DNA of 30,412 bases from an uncultured Spirochaetales bacterium (GTDB taxonomy: Bacteria > Spirochaetota > Spirochaetia > Sphaerochaetales > Sphaerochaetaceae): assembly GCA_934247875.1 (NCBI GenBank), contig CAKQJZ010000016.1, positions 1 through 30,412 of the forward strand, read 5' to 3'. The translations under genes and the position numbers were made by a program. Position 1 is the stretch's first letter. Every line of letters begins with the position of its first letter. Positions 8,408 through 15,584 of this stretch are shown piece after piece. The notes beneath the pieces are model-generated. The model was not told where the DNA came from. It saw nothing but the letters and a program-made list of their open reading frames with translations, and did not search any database.

Positions 8408-8446
8408 TATAATTTGTATACAAATTTCGAAATTTGAATTCGAATT
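8408..8446 (+). promoter_or_regulatory. Overlapping palindromic operators of the GntR-kduID operon
   Basis: Two perfect 16-base palindromes overlap by six bases: AATTTGTATACAAATT (8411-8426) and CAAATTTCGAAATTTG (8421-8436), with a third short one, AATTCGAATT, at 8437-8446. The first matches the TNGTNNNACNA-like core recognised by FadR-subfamily GntR proteins and resembles the ExuR/UxuR site AATTGGTATACCAATT. A TATAAT hexamer at 8408-8413 runs into the first palindrome, so a bound repressor would cover the -10 region. The expected ligand of this repressor is a uronate-pathway intermediate. Confidence 0.7.
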
Positions 8447-8484
8447 TACTTTACAACAACAGAAAGCCGTCGTACCATAAAGCT

Positions 8485-9159
8485 ATGGATAGTTCAAAAG
8501 ATTTGGCAACATCTATATTTGAGACTTTGAAAAGTGAGATTCTTTCCCTTCTTCTTAAGCCAGGCGAGGAGCTCTCTGAGACAAGTCTATGCAAGCGCTT
8601 TTCTGCATCCCGCACTCCAGTCAGAACAGCTATCCAGCGTCTTGTCGATATTTCGCTTGTTGAGATAGAGCCATATCAATATATAAGAGTGTCAAAGATT
8701 GATTATGGAATCACAAAAGAGATGATTTTTCTTCGCTCTTCAATTGAAGGCAGATTGATTAAGGATTTCATTCTTAAAGCTACTCCATTTGATATCGAAG
8801 ATATTGAGCACAATATAAGGCGAGAGAAGATTCTGCTCTCTGGAGATTTCAAGCCATCTGAGTTTTATAAGCTAGACGCAGAGTTCCACTCATATTTCTA
8901 TAAGAAAATGGATCTTATGTACATCTGGAGCTTAATCAATGAGAGTGTTCATTATACGAGATTCAGAATGCTCGATATCGTAAAAACAGGTGATTTCAAA
9001 GCAATCTTTGAAGAACATGAAAAGATGTTCGAGATGATAAAGAACAAAGATACAAGTGAGCTTCAAGCTCTGATTGAGTACCATTTCAATGGAGGACTCA
9101 GACGCTTAGAGAACAGGAGTGATGAGTTCTATAAAGATAATCTGATCAACTACAGATAA
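8485..9159 (+). CDS. GntR-family regulator (FadR/FCD subfamily) of uronate catabolism
   Basis: A 224-residue DNA-binding regulator. The N-terminal winged helix (residues 1-75) includes LKPGEELSETSLCKRFSASRTPVRTAIQRL, the characteristic GntR helix-turn-helix. The all-helical C-terminal part, with EFYKLDAEFHSYFY and later histidines, fits the FCD metabolite-binding domain. The ATG at 8485 gives a normal N-terminus; an in-frame TTG at 8434 would place the start inside the operator. The stop codon lies 12 bases before kduI, so the regulator is co-transcribed with kduI and kduD and probably represses its own operon through the palindromes at 8411-8446. The ligand, perhaps 2-keto-3-deoxygluconate or a diketouronate, is an inference. 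Confidence 0.88.
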   Translation: MDSSKDLATSIFETLKSEILSLLLKPGEELSETSLCKRFSASRTPVRTAIQRLVDISLVEIEPYQYIRVSKIDYGITKEMIFLRSSIEGRLIKDFILKATPFDIEDIEHNIRREKILLSGDFKPSEFYKLDAEFHSYFYKKMDLMYIWSLINESVHYTRFRMLDIVKTGDFKAIFEEHEKMFEMIKNKDTSELQALIEYHFNGGLRRLENRSDEFYKDNLINYR

Positions 9160-9171
9160 GGAGTGTTATAT

Positions 9172-10014
9172 ATGGATATTCGCTATTCAACTGGAAAAGA
9201 GCCATTTAAAAGAATGACAACAGATGAGCTCAGAGATGAGTTCTTAATCAAAGATATCTTCAAAGCAGACGATGTAAGCTGTGTATATTCTCATGTAGAC
9301 AGAATCGTTGTTATGGGTGCTATGCCTGTAAATGAGAGTGTTAACCTTGAGAAGAACATCGATCCTTGGAAGAACTTCGGCGTTAACTATCTGCTAGAGC
9401 GCAGAGAGCTTGGCTGTATCAACATCGGCGCAAAGGGCAAGATCAAAGTAGATGGAAAAGAGTATGAGATGGATCACTTTGATGGGATCTATGTTCCAAT
9501 GGGAACTAAAGAAGTCATCTTCTCTTCCGACTCCCCATCAGCTCCTGCTAAGTTCTATATCACAACAACACCTGCTCATAAGGCATATCCTCTGAAGCAT
9601 ATCCCACTCAGTGCTGCTATCCATAAGCACCTTGGCTCACAGGAGACAAGCAATGAGAGAACTATCAACCAGTACATCCATCCAGATGTTCTCGATACTT
9701 GCCAGCTTTCAATGGGTCTTACACATCTAGAGACAGGAAGCGTATGGAACACAATGCCTGTTCATACTCACGAGAGAAGAATGGAAGTCTACTTCTATTT
9801 CGATATCCCAGAAGAGAACGTTGTATTCCACTTCATGGGTGAGCCAAATGAGACAAGACATATCGTAATGCATAACGATGAGGCAGTAATCAACCCTAGC
9901 TGGTCTATCCACTCAGGCTGCGGCACATCTAACTATACATTCATCTGGGCTATGTGCGGTGAGAACAGAGCTTATGACGATCAGGACTGGATTAAGACAG
10001 AGGATCTTAAATAA
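9172..10014 (+). CDS. kduI: 5-keto-4-deoxyuronate isomerase (4-deoxy-L-threo-5-hexosulose-uronate ketol-isomerase)
   Basis: KduI isomerises the 4-deoxy-5-ketouronate released by pectin lyases to 2,5-diketo-3-deoxygluconate. The 280-residue length matches the family (about 278). The four zinc ligands of the cupin fold are present: His198 and His200 in PVHTHERR, Glu205, and His247 in WSIHSGCGTSNY. The ATG at 9172 has AAGGAG 8 bases upstream; the GTG at 9163 overlaps that ribosome site and is rejected. It follows the GntR gene by 12 bases and precedes kduD by 29 bases, giving the usual two-step module of unsaturated uronate catabolism. The protein is cytosolic. Confidence 0.96.
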   Translation: MDIRYSTGKEPFKRMTTDELRDEFLIKDIFKADDVSCVYSHVDRIVVMGAMPVNESVNLEKNIDPWKNFGVNYLLERRELGCINIGAKGKIKVDGKEYEMDHFDGIYVPMGTKEVIFSSDSPSAPAKFYITTTPAHKAYPLKHIPLSAAIHKHLGSQETSNERTINQYIHPDVLDTCQLSMGLTHLETGSVWNTMPVHTHERRMEVYFYFDIPEENVVFHFMGEPNETRHIVMHNDEAVINPSWSIHSGCGTSNYTFIWAMCGENRAYDDQDWIKTEDLK

Positions 10015-10043
10015 ACATAAATATTAATATTGGAGGCAATATT

Positions 10044-10844
10044 ATGGAAATGAAAGATTTTTCATTGGAAGGAAAGGTTGCATGGGTAACAGGTGCATCC
10101 TATGGTATTGGCTTTGCTATCGCTACTGCTTTTGCTAAGGCTGGTGCAAAGATTGTTTTCAACGATATCAAAGAAGAATTCGTAGCTAAGGGCCTTGCAG
10201 CTTATGAAAATGCTGGTATTCCAGTTAAGGGCTATGTATGTGACGTTACAGATGAAGATGCAGTAAACGCAACAACACAGGAAATCCTCAATGACTTTGG
10301 TCATATCGACATCCTTGTTAACAATGCTGGCATCATCAAGAGAATTCCTATGTGCGAGATGAAGGCTAGTGAGTTCAGACAGGTTATCGACGTAGACCTC
10401 AATGCTCCATTCATCGTATCTAAGGCTGTAATTCCATCAATGATCAAGCAGGGTCATGGAAAGATCATCAACATCTGTTCAATGATGAGTGAGCTTGGCA
10501 GAGAGACTGTATCTGCATATGCTGCTGCTAAGGGTGGCCTTAAGATGCTCACAAGAAACATTGCTTCTGAATATGGCGAGTACAACATTCAGTGCAATGG
10601 CATTGGACCTGGATACATTGCAACACCTCAGACAGCTCCTCTCAGAGAGAGACAGCCTGATGGCTCAAGACATCCATTCGATTCATTCATCGTTGCAAAG
10701 ACACCTGCTGCACGCTGGGGTACACCAGAGGATCTTCAGGGACCAGCTGTATTCCTTGCTTCTGATGCTTCTAACTTCGTTAATGGCCATGTTCTTTATG
10801 TTGATGGTGGTATTCTTGCTTACATTGGCAAGCAGCCTCAGTAA
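10044..10844 (+). CDS. kduD: 2-dehydro-3-deoxy-D-gluconate 5-dehydrogenase
   Basis: This 266-residue short-chain dehydrogenase reduces 2,5-diketo-3-deoxygluconate to 2-keto-3-deoxygluconate, the step after KduI. The Rossmann motif TGASYGIG is at 16-23, NNAG at 93-96, and the catalytic Ser146, Tyr159 and Lys163 are in place (NICSMMSE and SAYAAAKGG). GGAGG lies 7 bases before the ATG. Many SDRs look alike (gluconate 5-dehydrogenase is the close alternative), but adjacency to kduI supports KduD. The next enzymes, KDG kinase and KDPG aldolase, are not in the window. A strong terminator follows. Confidence 0.92.
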   Translation: MEMKDFSLEGKVAWVTGASYGIGFAIATAFAKAGAKIVFNDIKEEFVAKGLAAYENAGIPVKGYVCDVTDEDAVNATTQEILNDFGHIDILVNNAGIIKRIPMCEMKASEFRQVIDVDLNAPFIVSKAVIPSMIKQGHGKIINICSMMSELGRETVSAYAAAKGGLKMLTRNIASEYGEYNIQCNGIGPGYIATPQTAPLRERQPDGSRHPFDSFIVAKTPAARWGTPEDLQGPAVFLASDASNFVNGHVLYVDGGILAYIGKQPQ

Positions 10845-10857
10845 TATAAAAGGTCAA

Positions 10858-10894
10858 AAAAAGAGAGCCGGAATTGATTTTTCCGGCTCTTTTT
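10858..10894. terminator. Bidirectional terminator between kduD and the COG0523 gene
   Basis: AGAGCCGGAA (10864-10873) and TTCCGGCTCT (10881-10890) form a perfect 10-bp stem with a 7-base loop. Plus-strand transcripts end in UUUU after the stem; minus-strand transcripts run through C into a stretch of seven U residues. It can therefore end both the kdu operon and the converging GTPase gene. Confidence 0.9.
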
Positions 10895-10907
10895 AATGCA
10901 AGTGGTC

Positions 10908-12104
10908 TTAATCATCGAGTAGAGCATCAAGATTAGAAGCTATAGCTTTCTTATCGAGATTGCGTCCGATAATGCAGAGTCTGATCATTCTGTCTCCTAC
11001 ATTCTCATCCCAATCTTCTCTTAGCTGCTGGCTCTCAGCAAGCATCTTCTTGATTGTTGCTTTAGGAGCGCTTGCAATCCAGTTGCCATATGCGCCGCAT
11101 AGAATCTGACGTCCGCTTGTTTCATAGACATATGCAACATCATCTTCATCGCTGAACCAGATAGTTCCTTTGCATCTAATGATGTTCTCTGGCCATACCT
11201 TTGTAAATGCAGCTAGCTTATTTCTATTGAATGGCTTTCTTCTGTAATAGACAAATGTTCCGATACCATACTCATCTGTATCTTCGCCTTCATGTCTATG
11301 CTCATGGTGATGATGATCGTGGTCATGGTGTTCATGCTCATGCTCATCGTGGTCATGATGCTCATCTTCATCCTCATCTTCATCATCTCCAAGATCGCCT
11401 TCAGCACTTAATCTCTGACACCAGCCAGCACTCATGTAGACTTTGTCAAAATCAAATGAATGTGTGTTCAGTATATCGCTTACAGCTACTTTGCCGTGGT
11501 CTGTCTCAATGAGCTTTACACCAGGGTGGAGTGCTTCGATGACTTTCTCAACTCTTGCTTTCTCTTCTGGTGTTACAAGGTCAAGCTTGTTCAGAACGAG
11601 TGTTGAGCAGAATTCGATTTGCTGAACGAGAAGGCTCTCGATATCTTCTTCATCAATCTCATCCTTTTTAAGCAGCTTCTCACCAGCTCCAAATTCATCG
11701 ACAAGTCTTGCAGCATCAACAACTCCAACGACATTATCGAGTTTGCCATTCTTTATCAGCTGAAGCTCCTGTGCAATAGGCATTGGCTCACATACGCCTG
11801 AAGCTTCAATCATGATGTAGTCATATTTGCCTTTCTTTATGAGCTTCTCGATGTCTTCTGCCATCTGGCTCTTTAGAGTACAGCAAATACAGCCATTGGT
11901 AAGTGGTACGATATCACTTGTGTCTGTGATATGAGCACCACTTGCAATAAGTGATGCGTCTACGTTGACTTCGCCGATATCATTTACGATAACAGCGACT
12001 TTATAGCCTTCCTGGTTGGATAGAACCTGGTTAAGCAATGTGGTTTTGCCTGCTCCGAGGTAACCGCAAAGTAATGTAATAGGTGTTTTTTCTTTCTTTA
12101 ACAT
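10908..12104 (-). CDS. COG0523 (CobW/YciC-type) GTPase metal chaperone with His-rich segment
   Basis: A 398-residue cytosolic G3E-family GTPase of the kind that delivers metal, often zinc, to client proteins. Seen in the sequence: Walker A GYLGAGKTT (14-22), the metal-binding CxCC motif GCICC (71-75), the switch stretch IEASGVCEP, the guanine motif NKLD (172-175), and an acid/histidine-rich run at about 240-275 containing 14 histidines. The C-terminal CobW_C domain follows (FVYYRRKPFNRNKL onward). I chose the ATG at 12104 with GGGAG upstream rather than a TTG at 12134. A minus-strand promoter TTAACG-17-TATATT fits at 12153-12125. Metal and client are unknown, and no Zur-like box was seen. Confidence 0.9.
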   Translation of the reverse strand: MLKKEKTPITLLCGYLGAGKTTLLNQVLSNQEGYKVAVIVNDIGEVNVDASLIASGAHITDTSDIVPLTNGCICCTLKSQMAEDIEKLIKKGKYDYIMIEASGVCEPMPIAQELQLIKNGKLDNVVGVVDAARLVDEFGAGEKLLKKDEIDEEDIESLLVQQIEFCSTLVLNKLDLVTPEEKARVEKVIEALHPGVKLIETDHGKVAVSDILNTHSFDFDKVYMSAGWCQRLSAEGDLGDDEDEDEDEHHDHDEHEHEHHDHDHHHHEHRHEGEDTDEYGIGTFVYYRRKPFNRNKLAAFTKVWPENIIRCKGTIWFSDEDDVAYVYETSGRQILCGAYGNWIASAPKATIKKMLAESQQLREDWDENVGDRMIRLCIIGRNLDKKAIASNLDALLDD

Positions 12105-12124
12105 AGAGATAATCTCCCTTGTTG

Positions 12125-12153
12125 AATATAACAAAAAAAAGAGTAAGCGTTAA
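12125..12153 (-). promoter_or_regulatory. Promoter of the COG0523 gene
   Basis: On the minus strand TTAACG (12153-12148) and TATATT (12130-12125) are separated by 17 bases. Transcription would start near 12118, giving a leader of roughly 14 bases before the ATG at 12104. No operator-like palindrome overlaps it. Confidence 0.4.
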
Positions 12154-12191
12154 GGATTTATACTGTTTTGTTTTGTTGTTAATATATAGCT

Positions 12192-12740
12192 ATGAGTGAT
12201 TTGGATTTAATTGAAAGAAAAATAGATAGCAAAGAGGTCTATTCTGGTCCTCTGCTGCATGTCTTTTCTGATAGCGTTACTCTTCCTAATGGAAATGCAG
12301 CTAAGCGTGATTTGATCAGACATATTGGTGCTGTTGCTGTGCTTCCGATTCTTGATGACGGAAGAGTAATAATCGAGCATCAGTTCAGATATCCAGTGAA
12401 TGAAGTTCTTATTGAGATTCCTGCTGGAAAGCTAGATAGCAAAACTGAAGATAAAGTCGAGGCAATAAAGCGCGAGCTTAGAGAAGAGACAGGGTATGTT
12501 GCATCTGAGTGGATAGAACTTGGAGATATGTATCCAACTCCGGCTTATAGCGATGAAGTCATCAGATTATATGTTGCGAAAGGATTAACTAAAGGAGACA
12601 GGGATTTAGACGAAGATGAGTTCATCGATGTCAAAGCTGTGCCTTTATCATCTCTGCTTTCAGATGTCATGGAAGGGAGAATAAAAGACGCAAAGTCCCA
12701 GATTGCAATTCTTAAAGCTGCTAGGCTTTTGAAGCTATAG
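12192..12740 (+). CDS. NUDIX hydrolase, ADP-ribose pyrophosphatase-like
   Basis: This 182-residue cytosolic protein resembles NudF-type ADP-ribose pyrophosphatases, which split ADP-ribose and related nucleotide sugars. The core reads IEIPAGKL followed by the NUDIX box ending RELREETGYVA, with the metal-binding Glu residues present. Compared with the consensus G-x5-E-x7-REUxEExGU there is one extra residue between the Gly and the first Glu (GKLDSKTE). The ESxWxPTPAYSDE-like stretch DMYPTPAYSDEVI after the box is typical of this subfamily. It is the first of four same-strand genes; the MATE gene starts 49 bases later. No clear ribosome site precedes the ATG. Confidence 0.87.
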   Translation: MSDLDLIERKIDSKEVYSGPLLHVFSDSVTLPNGNAAKRDLIRHIGAVAVLPILDDGRVIIEHQFRYPVNEVLIEIPAGKLDSKTEDKVEAIKRELREETGYVASEWIELGDMYPTPAYSDEVIRLYVAKGLTKGDRDLDEDEFIDVKAVPLSSLLSDVMEGRIKDAKSQIAILKAARLLKL

Positions 12741-12789
12741 CTTCTGTTCATTTTAACGCTATAGTGCAATAATAGCTCGAGGCATTTCT

Positions 12790-14118
12790 ATGGTTGATAT
12801 GACAAGTGGAAAGGCGTTCCATCATCTATGGCGCTATGCTCTTCCAATTCTTCTTGGTAACTGGCTGCAGCTTGCATATAATGCAGTCGATTCAATAATA
12901 GCGGGGCGTTTCATTGGACGTGAGGCACTCGCAGCTGAAGGCATTGCTGGCCCTGTTATGAATCTGATCATTCTATTCATCACTGGTCTATGCATTGGCT
13001 CTGGCGTCTTGATGAGCGAAGCTTTTGGTGCAAAAGATTATAAGAAACTCAAAGACACACAAGCAACTTTATTGTTGTTTGGTCTTATTTCGTCTCTTGT
13101 GCTTGCTTTTTTAGGTGTTGTCTTTTCTCCATATATTCTCAAAGCACTAGCTTGCCCTGATGAGATTATCCACTTAACTAATATTTATCTGAGGATAATA
13201 TTCTTAGGAACTCCATTTACTTTTGCATATAACTCACTTGCAGCAGGCTTAAAGAGCGTCGGAGACTCTAAGACTCCGCTGAAGTTCTTGGCTTTTTCAG
13301 CGATTCTCAATGCGTTTTTAGACCTTATTTTCTTAGGCATTTTCAGATTCGGAATCATATGCTCTGCTCTTACTACAGTAATTGCAGAAGCACTTTCAGC
13401 GCTTCTTGCGCTCTTTTATATGGTCAGAAAAGAAAAATCTCTATGTCCTGAGAAAGATAACCTCAGAATAAAGCGCTCTATTTTGAAGCCTATATTGGTC
13501 TATGGTGGTCCAACAGCACTGCAGCAGGCTATACAGCCAGTTGGAAAGGTATTGATACAAAGCCAGGTAAATGCGCTGGGCGTTGATGTAATAGCTGCAT
13601 TCAATGCTGTTTCCCGTGTTGATGACTTTGCATGCATTCCTGAGCAGGGCATTGCAACTGCTATTGCAACATTCATTGCCCAGAATAGAGGCGCAGAGAA
13701 GAAAGAGAGAATCAGAGAAGGCTTCAGATGCGGCATCACGCTTGAGCTCTCTTATTGGGTTTTGATAGCTGCTATCTCATTTACATTCCGCCGTCCTATT
13801 GTTTCTCTATTCGTAAGTGGAAATAATGCGCTTGAAGTCATTAAATATGGTGCTTCATATCTTTCTGTCATGGCATTCTTATATATATTCCCAGCACTTA
13901 CTAATGGCTTTCAAGGTTTCTATAGAGGTATGGGTAAGATGTATACGACTATGGCTGGAACACTTATCCAGACATCATTCAGAACTATATTCACATTCAT
14001 TCTTGCACCACGCTTTGGCATATTAGGCATTGCTTATTCATGTGCTATCGGGTGGTCTTTAATGCTTTTATTTGAAATTCCTTATTACTTCATCACAGTG
14101 AAAAAGAGAGGTATATGA
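12790..14118 (+). CDS. MATE-family efflux transporter
   Basis: A 442-residue membrane protein with about 12 hydrophobic helices in two similar halves, matching the MATE family that exports cationic or aromatic compounds using sodium or proton gradients. Family features include the N-terminal PILLGNWLQLAYNAVDSIIAGRFIG, the first-half stretch GLKSVGDSKTPL, and the second-half PTALQQAIQPVGK and GFYRGMGKMYTT. GAGG lies 7 bases before the ATG. Its TGA stop shares bases with the ATGATG start of the pectinesterase gene, implying translational coupling. What it exports is unknown; coupling to a carbohydrate esterase is odd for a drug pump. Confidence 0.9.
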   Translation: MVDMTSGKAFHHLWRYALPILLGNWLQLAYNAVDSIIAGRFIGREALAAEGIAGPVMNLIILFITGLCIGSGVLMSEAFGAKDYKKLKDTQATLLLFGLISSLVLAFLGVVFSPYILKALACPDEIIHLTNIYLRIIFLGTPFTFAYNSLAAGLKSVGDSKTPLKFLAFSAILNAFLDLIFLGIFRFGIICSALTTVIAEALSALLALFYMVRKEKSLCPEKDNLRIKRSILKPILVYGGPTALQQAIQPVGKVLIQSQVNALGVDVIAAFNAVSRVDDFACIPEQGIATAIATFIAQNRGAEKKERIREGFRCGITLELSYWVLIAAISFTFRRPIVSLFVSGNNALEVIKYGASYLSVMAFLYIFPALTNGFQGFYRGMGKMYTTMAGTLIQTSFRTIFTFILAPRFGILGIAYSCAIGWSLMLLFEIPYYFITVKKRGI

Positions 14119-15014
14119 TGCTTAGACTCACAGTTGGAAAGAGCGGTAATGAAGATTATTACTATATAAGCGAAGCCCTTAATGCAGTTCCTTATAATGA
14201 AGAGGCTGAAATATACATAAAGGAAGGCATCTATAGAGAGAAGCTTTTCTCAGACAAGAAGAATCTTCGTCTCATTGGAGAAGGCAATGTGCTTATTACT
14301 TACAGCGACTTCGGACGTGAGAAAGTAGAGCTTGGCAAAAAGCGGGGCACATTCAGAAGCTATACAGCTTTTTTCTCTGGTGAGAAGCTTTATATGGAGA
14401 ATATAACTATAGAGAATAGCGCTGGAGATGGATCTAGAGTAGGGCAAGCTATTGCGCTCTATTTGGATGCTGAGGATGCATACTTGAAGGATGTGAAGTT
14501 AATTGGTGCTCAGGATACACTATTTATATCTCCTCTTCCTGAAAGCGAGAGAGAAATAGGTGGCTTCTATGGGCCTAGAGCATTCAATCCTAGAAAGCTT
14601 ACACGAAATATATTTGAGAATTGCTATGTTGAAGGAAACATTGATTTCATCTTTGGAAGTGGCAATGCGCTATTTAAAGACTCTTTGATAGTAATAAAGG
14701 GCAAAGGCTACATAACAGCACCTTCAACTGACAAGAATGATATTGGCTTTGTCTTCTATAACTCAACGCTTAAAAGCATAGATGGAGGCGATGAAACTTT
14801 CATAATGAGGCCTTGGAGACAATATGGAAAGATTACGTTGATTTCTTCAAGAATCGAAGGTGTATTCAATAATTCTCTCTGGACTCATTGGCCAGGAAGA
14901 GAGGCTGAGAAATCTGATGCGCTTTGTGCTTTCTACTCTGTTGATAGATGTGGGGATGATATAACAAAGCTCTCTGAGGAAGAAGCAAATAGGATTCTCT
15001 CATACTTTTCATAG
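14118..15014 (+). CDS. Pectin methylesterase (CE8 family), no signal peptide
   Basis: CE8 enzymes remove methyl groups from methyl-galacturonate in pectin. The 298-residue protein keeps the catalytic set of the right-handed beta-helix: Gln110 in VGQAIAL, Gln132-Asp133 in GAQDTLF, Asp176 in GNIDFIFGSGNALF, and Arg231 with Trp233 in MRPWRQYGK. There is no signal peptide or anchor; the chain starts directly with MLRLTVGKSG, so it should act in the cytosol, probably on imported methylated oligogalacturonides. AGAGG sits 6 bases before the ATG at 14118, which overlaps the MATE stop; an ATG one codon earlier is also possible. It belongs functionally with kduI/kduD. Confidence 0.9.
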   Translation: MLRLTVGKSGNEDYYYISEALNAVPYNEEAEIYIKEGIYREKLFSDKKNLRLIGEGNVLITYSDFGREKVELGKKRGTFRSYTAFFSGEKLYMENITIENSAGDGSRVGQAIALYLDAEDAYLKDVKLIGAQDTLFISPLPESEREIGGFYGPRAFNPRKLTRNIFENCYVEGNIDFIFGSGNALFKDSLIVIKGKGYITAPSTDKNDIGFVFYNSTLKSIDGGDETFIMRPWRQYGKITLISSRIEGVFNNSLWTHWPGREAEKSDALCAFYSVDRCGDDITKLSEEEANRILSYFS

Positions 15015-15053
15015 TTCACTTGCTCTCTTCCATTTCTCATGTGAAGATAAGCT

Positions 15054-15584
15054 ATGGAGAGAAAGACTAAAAGGGAAAAAGAGCTAGAGCTTGAACTTGA
15101 AGGGTATAGAAACAGAAGCAAGTACAGAGAGCATCTTGATAATCTCTCAGATGAGAAGAAAAGGGCAATTCTCATTGTAGTTTTATTATTTGCAGTCTCT
15201 ATTTCTATCTATTTTTATGTGAATATCAAGAGTCTTACTGAAGATAAGCTCTTAAGCGAAGAGAGCTATGAAGAGCTTATAGAGAGCGTAAGCGGCAATA
15301 GCTACAACCTCTCAAATAAAGGCAGAGCTTATCTAGAAGAAGTACTGTCGCTTCCAGGGCTAAAGAAGAGGGTATATGTCTATGCCTCTGGAACTGTTCT
15401 GCAGTTTGAATTCAAAAATGATTTAGTTTCTGTTGATTATCCATTCCATCTAGAAGAAGGCAAGATAAAAGGAATGCTTAATGAAAGAGAAGCAACGCTC
15501 TTCTTCTCAGAGAGTGTCAATAAAGAAGGCTCTTCACTGACACTCTTAATCGATAAAGAAGAATTTGAGCTTACTTTGTGTTGA
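15054..15584 (+). CDS. Membrane-anchored protein of unknown function
   Basis: I do not recognise this 176-residue protein. Residues 1-35 are highly charged and predicted helical (KREKELELELEGYRNR), residues 39-57 form one transmembrane helix (AILIVVLLFAVSISIYFYV), and the rest is probably outside the cytosol. That part has a charged stretch (about 60-80) and a beta-rich tail with LEFxxxD-like pieces such as VLQFEFKNDLVSVDYPF. It follows the pectinesterase by 39 bases with a weak ribosome site. Its 3' end overlaps the converging pyrG gene by 14 bases, with no terminator between them. The long open frame and continuity with the operon support a real gene. Confidence 0.7.
   Translation: MERKTKREKELELELEGYRNRSKYREHLDNLSDEKKRAILIVVLLFAVSISIYFYVNIKSLTEDKLLSEESYEELIESVSGNSYNLSNKGRAYLEEVLSLPGLKKRVYVYASGTVLQFEFKNDLVSVDYPFHLEEGKIKGMLNEREATLFFSESVNKEGSSLTLLIDKEEFELTLC

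Noticed and set aside
8434..8484. N-terminal extension of the GntR regulator from a TTG start
   Set aside because: The extra codons translate the operator palindromes themselves; the ATG at 8485 gives the normal family N-terminus.
11213..11512. Open frames opposite and alongside the histidine-rich part of the COG0523 gene
   Set aside because: Low-complexity His/Asp codons keep other frames open; none has a ribosome site or a plausible protein sequence.
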